Part shown: positions 57,000-64,000 of the stretch, piece after piece
How positions within the stretch are numbered: position 1 is the stretch's first letter
Layout: each line of letters opens with the position of its first letter
Origin: Macrocystis pyrifera
Taxonomy: Eukaryota > Sar > Phaeophyceae > Laminariales > Laminariaceae
Length of the DNA: 64,000 nucleotides
Assembly: GCA_031763025.1 (NCBI GenBank)
Contig: JASSKH010000010.1
Location: forward strand, 1,550,001 to 1,614,000
Direction of reading: 5' to 3'
Translations under genes and position numbers: made by a program
Notes under the pieces: model-generated
What the model saw: the letters and a program-made list of their open reading frames with translations, nothing else
Databases searched by the model: none
What the model was told of the DNA's origin: nothing

Positions 57000-57190
57000 C
57001 TTCCACGCCTCACGGGTCACGACTTCGGTCCGCGGGTCGCACCGGGATATTTTGGAAATATCACGGGTCGGGTCGGGTCGGGTCGGGTCGGGTCCGGCGG
57101 TTTTCAAAATCTCACGGATCGGGTCGGGTCAGGGTCACCCTCATCCGACCCGACCCGACCCCAACCCGCGAGGTTTAACCCGATCGGCTA
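57000..57190. repeat. GGGTCGGGTC fold-back element, second copy
   Basis: (GGGTC)n, a spacer with CTCACGGATCGG, (GACCC)n and CGCGAGGTTTAACCCG. Related to 52,800-53,020 in the opposite orientation. Confidence 0.7.
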
Positions 57191-57530
57191 CCGGCTCTGC
57201 GAAAAGAGCACAACAGTCACGAGTAACCGTGACACAGGCCGTGAGTGTGTGCCTCTTCTTCTGCTCCTGTGCGTCACCTTTTGCTCGCTCGCGGGTCCTT
57301 CCTACCTTCTCTCCCCCTCACTGCCTCAGGCAAAAAAGTAAAAAGCAAAATAGCAAAACACGCAAACCACGCTCAAAGCCGGCGCCGAAACCAGACCAAA
57401 CTATAACTCAACTAGACCAATCCAAAAACCCAACCAGAATCAAACCAGACCGAAACCAAAAAACCAACCCAGCCCAAGCAAACCACAACCAAACCCAAAA
57501 CCACACAAGGGGTAAAGACCAAAAATCCTC

Positions 57531-57800
57531 CCACCTTCGTTCGAAACCTCCTCGTCATCCTTCCGCCCCCAACCTCACCCTCACGACCCCCCTCCCCGAC
57601 CACGGCCACCGACACCACCCCTCCCCCTCCCCCTCCCCTCCCCCCCCCCCCGCCCCCACCCCTCCAGTAGGAGACGTGTCCCCGGAAGGGGAGGTAATCG
57701 AGGCACAACCGTGGAGACCCCGGGGAGGCTGCGTGAACAGCCCCCACCCCCGGCGCCGAGGGAGGCGGTGCTTGATGTTCCCGTGTTGTCGCTAGTTTCT
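57531..57800 (-). CDS. Candidate exon, unassigned minus-strand gene
   Basis: Frame containing LCLDYLPFRGHVSYW and, after Gly-rich sequence, GGRMTRRFRTK at donor GTGGGA (57,530). A C/G homopolymer interrupts it and the 5' limit is not visible. It could be a 5' exon of the DENN gene. Confidence 0.35.
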
Positions 57801-57889
57801 TCTGCGTCCACCTTGGGAGGGGGGAGGGGGGTAGGGGGGGAGGGGGGGAGGGGGGGCTGCGGTGAGGTACGGGTGTGGTGTAGGAGGAT

Positions 57890-58290
57890 TTGGGAATGGG
57901 TTTGGTTTCGGTTGGTTTGGTTTGGTTTGGCTTGGTTTGGTTCGGTTTGGTCATGGTTTTGGTTCAGTTTGGTTTGGTGTGGCTTTGAAGTTGGCTTGGG
58001 TTTAAGGTTTGGTTTCGTGCGGTGGGGTGGGGTGCAATGCGAACGATTTTAGGTTTGGTTATGTATGATTTGGCTTTGGTTTGGCGTAAGGTTTGGTTTG
58101 GTTTGGTAGGGTTTGGATTATTGTGTTTCGTTGTTTGTTGTTCGTTGTTTGGTTTTTTATTTGGGTTTGGTTTGGTTTGATTTGGTTCGGTTGGTTTGGT
58201 TTGACTTGATTGGTTCGGTTCGGTTCGGTTTGATTTGATTTGATTGGTTCGGTTCGGTTCGGTTCGGTTCGGTTCGGTTCGGTTTGGATG
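57890..58290. repeat. (GGTTT)n / (GGTTC)n satellite
   Basis: Degenerate pentamers GGTTTGGTTTGG grading into GGTTCGGTTCGG. No exon seen inside. Confidence 0.9.
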
Positions 58291-58651
58291 GGTTTCAATT
58301 CAAGTGTTGGCTTCCGTCGCTCTGCAAACATAACGTCGGAATGTATGGCTAGATGTCCGCAGGAACAGGGACTGGCACACACATGCATACAGCACCGACC
58401 CACGGAAACACCCACAAAACACAGACCAACAGCCCACACCACCTCCACACCCTCCCCGACAATTTCCCTGACCAAAGGACTACCCTCCCAGGGCCCCTCC
58501 ACGCGGACGGCTTACACCCCCCTCCACCCCATCGGGAAAATTCCGTGCCTCCCCCCCCCCCCCCCCCTCCCCCCCCGACCCCATCCCGAGGACGCCTCGG
58601 TATAATTTCGAGCTCTCCCCATTCCCCCCCGGTTGGGGCGAGTCCATGTTT

Positions 58652-58684
<33 letters not shown>

Positions 58685-58685
<1 letters not shown>

Positions 58686-58760
58686 ACCGGTCTCGAAAGG
58701 GATATTTGATCAATGGCCAAATTACCATGGCAAGCAAGAAACGAGTGCGCCCCCTCCCCC
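58685..58760 (+). mobile_element. PC2 repeat, truncated
   Basis: GGTCTCGAAAGGGATATTTG, ATGGCAAGCAAGAAACGAGT, GCGCCCCC. Confidence 0.6.
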
Positions 58761-58902
58761 GCCCATCCCCATGAGAAACACCCCTCCCGCCCTCCTTCCT
58801 AGCACCGTAAGACCCCCTCACTATTGAAAAAAAAAAAAAACACACACACACAGACATACGTACACACAGTACAAAAAATAATTAAAAAAAAAACAGATCA
58901 CC

Positions 58903-59165
58903 TGAAAGACAAACAGCAGCGACGGGCACGTCACGTCCGCCCCGCTCCCCGCCCTGATCCCGCTCCCCCTTCCGCCCCGCTTCCCCCCCCCCCCCCCCGT
59001 ACACGCCTCCAGCCTTCGAAGAAGCCACCGGCCACAGGTCCGGCGCAACGGGGGTGGGACAAGGCCGGAGGAGATGGGAAGTCCTGCCCCCCGCGCTGGA
59101 CTCGACGGCCTTCTCTGGAAGTTTACGCTGAACGTCCGCCCAGTCGTTTAGTAGACGTAGGCGCG
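58903..59165 (-). CDS. Candidate exon, unassigned minus-strand gene
   Basis: Open frame starting RLLNDWADVQRKLPEKAVES on the 5' side; another frame ends ADVTCPSLLFVFQ at donor GTGATC. The frames are separated by a long C/G homopolymer near 58,988-59,000, so homopolymer length errors could explain the conflict. Function unknown. Confidence 0.4.
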
Positions 59166-60119
59166 CTTGGAGGGGCGCGCACTGAGGATTGGGGTTGGGG
59201 TCGGGGTCGGGGGTGGGGGTGGGGTTGGAGGTGGGGGGTGGGGTCGGGGGTGGGGGTGAGGACGGGGGTTGGGGTACGCGCACTGCGGGTGTATAGGGGA
59301 GACATATATGACGGCACGCGGCTGCGCTTTGGCGCAGGACGTGCGATGCGAAATTGCTTCATCGCTCGGACCTACCATCGACCATCGACCATCTCCAGCT
59401 ACGAAACACGCACGCAGCGTATGCGGACGGACACACATCCCTCCTCCCAAAAAAACACAAAAAAAAAAATCATATTGATGATATACCAGGTACCTATTCG
59501 GTACCTGGCAACATTTTCCTCCCCCCACGACTACGGCCATGCTTGACATGAGAAACCCACCTCCCCCTCTTTGGTGCAGAACAAAACGGCGGCAAATAAA
59601 AACAAAAACGGCTCGCCGTACTCAATAATACACAAAAAAAAACACAAAAAAAAACAAAAAAAAAACAATTTGTGATGAAATGTTTTCTTGAGGCACGACA
59701 TGCTTTGAACCACAAGTATGTTGCTGTACCGGTATTTATTTCAGCTAGCTAACCGGCTAGCCAGCAAGCATGCCACCTGGCCGGCCGCCTACTGCCGTGT
59801 TTGACCTATGATATAAAGAACGTCACCGTTCTCTAAGATGGTACCCCACCACAAAATCACCTCGGTGTTAACACACAAAAAAAAAAAAAAAGCAGAAAAA
59901 ATGCCCCCAAGATTCAACATCGGGGGTTCGGCAGACATATCTATTAATACCACTCCACTGCATTATACCACCGGGGGGTGATAAAAACACAAACATACCC
60001 CAAAACAACTATCATACCGGGTGGTGGTTTTCGAGGCCAACTACGGAGTGCACCTCCAGGAAACCACCCCACCGCCCGATACCACCCCCGGGTGATCGAA
60101 AACCTCGCACACAAACCAC

Positions 60120-60470
60120 AAAATGTAGAGTTAATTATTTATTTTCCGAATTGGAGCAGACGAAATATTGGAAAACAGAGTTGATTATTTATTTTCCGAG
60201 TCCAATCGCTGAATACTTGTCTTCTGAATTCGGGGAGACAGAAATCAATTTAACACGTAAATACATATATTCCAATTTTCTGTAATTCGTACTGGAAATC
60301 GAGTTAATTATTTAGTTTCCGAGTCCAATCGTAGCGAAATATATATTTTCTGAATTCGGGTAGACGAAGTCAATCAAAATAATTAAATTTTCCAATTTCT
60401 GTAGTTCTTACTGGAAATAGAGTTACCTACTTTTTTTTCCGAATTCGGGTAGACGAAAACAGCTATCACG
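60120..60470. repeat. AT-rich tandem repeat, unit about 125-170 bp
   Basis: Three to four copies of GAGTTAATTATTTA, TTTTCCGAGTCCAATCG and TGAATTCGGGTAGACGAA. Base composition differs strongly from the neighbourhood. No gene seen between 59.2 and 60.7 kb. Confidence 0.8.
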
Positions 60471-60616
60471 CTGGGGTAGTTTCTTCGGCCATACAGGAAA
60501 GGAGAGAGATTCAGGTATACGAAAAAAAAAACAAAAACAAACAAAAACAAACAAAAACAAGAAAAAAAGTAGCAAGAAAAAACCGAAGCTATTGTGAGGA
60601 TCGAAATTTTACTATT

Positions 60617-60728
60617 TTACGGGGGACCATATTAAGTACAGTAGGACCTACTGCACACACAAAAACCTATATGTTTCGCTATTTTTACCAACACAATATT
60701 TGGTCCTATTTACCACGGTTCCCAGCAA
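60617..60728. mobile_element. MITE
   Basis: TTACGGGGGACCATATTAAG ... TTTACCACGGTTCCCAGCAA; arms partly decayed. Confidence 0.8.
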
Positions 60729-60782
60729 TAAAAAAAAAATAAAACTCACCTTAAAGCAAGCTTGGTGTGATGCTACAGTTAA

Positions 60783-60860
60783 GAACCGCAGTCCTCCGTT
60801 TTGGGGACAAACCATTCAAATTCCAAGTAGTTTGTCTCCACAACGGGAGTGCGGTTCTTA
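60783..60860. mobile_element. Hairpin repeat family copy
   Basis: GAACCGCAGTCC, TTTTGGGGACAAACCATTC and the complementary GTTTGTCTCC, GAGTGCGGTTCTTA; followed by AAAGGGTT. Confidence 0.75.
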
Positions 60861-60977
60861 AAGGGTTAAAAGCGATAAAATTCGATCCCGCGTTTTTCTA
60901 CGGGGTGCGTATTGTAGGTTTTGGAAGAGTTTGTGTTCGGGGTAAACATGTGTCGCTTAAAAAAATCCCTCCTCCCG

Positions 60978-61172
<195 letters not shown>

Positions 61173-61193
61173 AAAGAAAAGTACACTAGATAC

Positions 61194-61332
61194 CTCCAGA
61201 GAGCTGAGGTCATCGACGAAGTTTCCGAACGTGGAGCTCTTCTGCAGCGCCGGTACCACCCCTTCCTCCAGAGGACGGTACACCTGCTCTTGCCCCACGA
61301 ACAGAGCGTCGTTAAGCGCCGTCACCGCGGCC
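61194..61332 (-). CDS. Exon of unassigned gene; resembles the C-terminal half of an RGS domain
   Basis: Acceptor GCGCAG, donor GTATCT; one leading base then 46 codons. It reads AVTALNDALFVGQEQVYRPL, then VVPALQKSSTFGNFVDDL. The spacing of Q-x-x-V-Y, L and S-x-x-F-x-x-F is like the last helices of RGS domains (sorting nexin/RGS type), but this is motif judgement only. It may be part of the DENN gene's 5' region or a separate gene. Confidence 0.5.
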
Positions 61333-61596
61333 CTGCGCGTAAACACACACACGCACATCGGAGAGCGAGCGGTCAGGGCATCGGGGAAGAGTTTGTGGGG
61401 TTTGCAGCAGAGAGGTTGGGGATGGTCGGTGAGTTGGAGGGGAGAAAGGGGGTCAGGGGGTGAGGTAGGGGTTCGGAGTAGAGGGGTTGGGGTTGGTTGG
61501 AGGGTCGAGCGCGCGGGGGGGGTCGAACAGAAGAGGGTTCGGGCAAGGGTTTGGGATTTCCAGCAGAGAGGTCGGGGATGGTTGGAGACGAGGCTA

Positions 61597-61598
<2 letters not shown>

Positions 61599-61681
<83 letters not shown>
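61599..61681. repeat. Poly(G) tract of about 82 nt
   Basis: Uninterrupted G run in the intron before the RGS-like exon (minus strand). Confidence 0.95.
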
Positions 61682-61683
<2 letters not shown>

Positions 61684-61915
61684 CGGCATCGAGCGGTGTA
61701 TCGGATGGTTGGACAGGGGGTAGGCGTTTCGATGTTGGGTTTGAAGCAGGGAAACGTGGGGATGGGGTTGGTGCGTGTGCGTGACTCAAATGAAACGGGA
61801 CATATTTGAGAGACTCGACGGGCGTACCCGGAGGAGCGATTGTGAGCACAGCTTTCGGCAAATGATGGTGGCTGGTGTACTTCCAAGAAGCTTCTTTCAT
61901 ATACATACCTACCTA

Positions 61916-62021
61916 TTACGGGGGGACCATAGTAAATGGGACCAGATATTGTTAGTAAAAATATGGAAATATATAGGTTTTTGTGTGTACCGTAGGTCCT
62001 ATTTACTATGGCCCTCCGTAA
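61916..62021. mobile_element. MITE
   Basis: TTACGGGGGGACCATAGTAA ... TTTACTATGGCCCTCCGTAA, TA on both sides. Confidence 0.9.
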
Positions 62022-62274
62022 TACTTCATACACATTACGCGAAGGAACGGACATATGTACACGCCTTCTTCAGAAACTCACGCGCACGTCTGTGAACTCT
62101 ACCGGGAATATGAGCTCCGTTTGACCTTCATCTTGAGAGTCCAAACGTGGACTACGTTCTCGGCCAGATCAAACGTGCATTATAATCCAGGCCGGCGCCG
62201 GTATTTAGTTCACAGATACCAGGTGGGTTTCAGCAATCGCGGTGCGTGCGTGATTGAACCGAAACCCACACGGG

Positions 62275-62345
62275 ACTGGACGTACTTGAGAGACTCCACG
62301 TACGAAGCCTCGGTCTTCGAAGCCGCCGCCCCCGGCGCCCCCGAT
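62275..62345 (-). CDS. Candidate exon (EASYVESLKYVQ)
   Basis: Open frame AASKTEASYVESLKYVQ after a possible acceptor (GGAGCAG near 62,350) and before a possible donor (GTGTGG). Two degenerate copies of its 3' part occur downstream at 62,132 and 61,805, as for firmer exons in this window. No function assigned. Confidence 0.35.
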
Positions 62346-62479
62346 GCTGCTCCCGAGCACGCCGCGCCCGCTGGGCTTGCATCCGATCATGGCGAACAGC
62401 CTCACGAGAGGGAGAGGAGGGAGAGGGGAGTTACCCGACCGAAAAGAGGAAGAGAGGGGGGACGGCAAACGCGAGCAGG

Positions 62480-62830
62480 GGGGTGGGATGGGATTATATG
62501 GGACATGATGGGATTGGATGGGATGGGGTGGGATGGGATGGGATGGGTTGGGATGGGGGCGCGGGGTGTGGTGATATGAATGGGATGTTGGGGTGGGACG
62601 GGATGGGATGGGACGGGGCGGGATGGTATGGGATGGGACGGGCACGCGATGTGGTGATACGAGATGGGACGGATGGGGTGGAACGGGGTTGGCTGGGGGG
62701 GAATGGGATGCGGTGCGATGCGATGGGACGCGACGCGACGGAGTGGTATGGTATGGCATGTGATGACATGGGGTAAAGCGAGATGGCAATGAGCAGTATG
62801 GCATGGGATTTAATGTTATGGGACGAGACA
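62480..62830. repeat. (GGGAT)n-like degenerate satellite
   Basis: GGGATGGGATGGGTTGGGAT and variants with GGGAC and GCGAC. No coding sequence supported. Confidence 0.9.
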
Positions 62831-63370
62831 GGGAGGACATCGTAACGGCACGCACATTGGCGCGTACCATCTCGCCCCCCCTGCCCCTCGTAGGCCCAGC
62901 AGAGGGAAGCAATAGGACTACTACTATTATAGCTAGTAGTACAATGATAGCGTGTTATTCGATAGTAACGTTGCTGCCGGGGATTTGTCCTTTCTTCAAC
63001 CTCGGACGAGTACGGTTTAGATCATCTAGAGTCAGGATCAGGATCTAGCTCGACCCCACGAAACACATGCTCCTTTAGAATATACGCAGATCATACAGCT
63101 CCCACACCGCAACACGATCTACATGAGACAGATCAGGGATATACTTTCCCTGGAAGGGCGTACGTGTAGATCATCAAGCGGGAACCGATTACCGGCCCGA
63201 CGCGTGGAACGTGCAGCAGTGTGCATGTATGTATGTATGTATGTATGTGTGTGCTTTTTTCTTTTCTAATTCCATCCCATTTGTCATCTCCACCCTCCTT
63301 GCTCCTGCTCCCTCCTACAGCAGCATTGTAGTCGAAACTCAGACCTGGGGTCAGCTAACCCTGTTATTAT

Positions 63371-63446
63371 GGCTGCAGTCCCGTTTTGGTGACAACTTAC
63401 TTGGAAATAGACTGCTTCGTCCCCGAAACGGGACTGCGGTTCTAAG
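63371..63446. mobile_element. Hairpin repeat family copy
   Basis: CTGCAGTCCCGTTTTGGTGA with the complementary CGTCCCCGAAACGGGACTGC. This is the copy with the longest perfect pairing. Confidence 0.75.
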
Positions 63447-63869
63447 GGGGCTAAGTAGGCCCTTCTCCCCCCCCCCCCCCCCCCACGTGCCGCTTCATTT
63501 TTTTTTTTATCGCAAGAAAGAGCGCTCTCTTCCCGCGTCGACTCGCGTCGAATTTGTGCCTGCACGCTACAGCAAACACCGTAAAGTGTTGGCGTATGTG
63601 TGTGTGTGTACCCCGGCAGACCGACTGGAGAAATCAAGCACAGACAGAGCAAGACAGACCAGAGGCAGAGAGGGGCGATAGTACCGCTGCAAACGGAAAC
63701 ATGGACACTTTCGAACGGGTTTTCATCCGCTACTGGCACGCAACAAACACCACCAGCAACCTGTACGTACGTACAAGCAACAGCTTTGGTACCGCGCCGG
63801 CTACGACGGTACGGTCCGCGGTCACAGGGGTAACAAGACAGGTTGGGTAGGAAGGGGGTAGTGGGGGGG

Positions 63870-63950
63870 GGGAGGCGAACTCATTGGTTGCTTGCCTTAG
63901 TCATTCAACCATTGACCACGCATCCCATTCGAGACGGAGCACCGTAGGGT
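63870..63950 (-). mobile_element. PC2 repeat
   Basis: GGCGAACTCATTGGTTGCTT, CATTGACCACGCATCCCATT, GACGGAGCACCGTAGG. Confidence 0.7.
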
Positions 63951-63957
63951 AGGAGGG

Positions 63958-64000
63958 GGGGGGGGGGGGGGGGGGGGTACTCATTATCATGCATGGCCGT
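63958..64000 (-). mobile_element. PC1 repeat cut by the window end
   Basis: G20 tract, then GTACTCATTATCATGCATGG. Adjacent to a PC2 copy. Confidence 0.65.

Overview
This is a repeat-rich, intron-rich nuclear window from a eukaryote; nothing in it looks prokaryotic. Exons are short and GC-rich, sit between introns of 0.5 to more than 3 kb, and use GT-AG and some GC-AG splice sites. A minus-strand first exon encodes a signal peptide with an Ala/Phe (ASAF-like) cleavage site, which is typical of nuclear genes for secondary red-type plastids. A photosynthetic stramenopile, possibly a brown alga, is my best guess; it is inference, not proof.

Layout. 1-10.71 kb and 19.22-29.88 kb are two direct copies (A and B) of one segment of about 10.7 kb. 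They are mostly non-coding and full of short interspersed repeats. Copy B carries 3' exons of an unidentified minus-strand gene that starts at 31,665. The same exons in copy A are broken. Between the copies (10.7-19.2 kb) lie simple repeats, a pair of 0.79-kb LTR-like direct repeats and a few weak coding remnants.

From 31.7 kb on there are three recognisable genes. The putative plastid-targeted gene (minus) and COX11 (plus, mitochondrial copper chaperone for cytochrome c oxidase) diverge from a 196-bp interval. COX11 runs from 31,862 to at least 39,719. A large DENN-domain gene (Rab GEF family) runs on the minus strand from at least 56.17 kb down to at least 40.3 kb. COX11 and the DENN gene converge on a 100-N assembly gap (39,888-39,987), which probably hides the 3' exons of both. 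Possible further exons at 57.5-62.4 kb, one of them RGS-like, belong either to the 5' part of the DENN gene or to another gene.

Repeats dominate the rest: a TA-flanked 105-bp inverted-repeat MITE (13 copies), a 75-bp hairpin family (5), a tRNA-derived SINE (5), two short families that end in ATGAGTAC followed by poly(C), pentanucleotide satellites, and G/C homopolymers up to about 160 nt. The most unusual pattern is that several introns hold degenerate tandem copies of the preceding exon's 3' end together with its 5' splice site.
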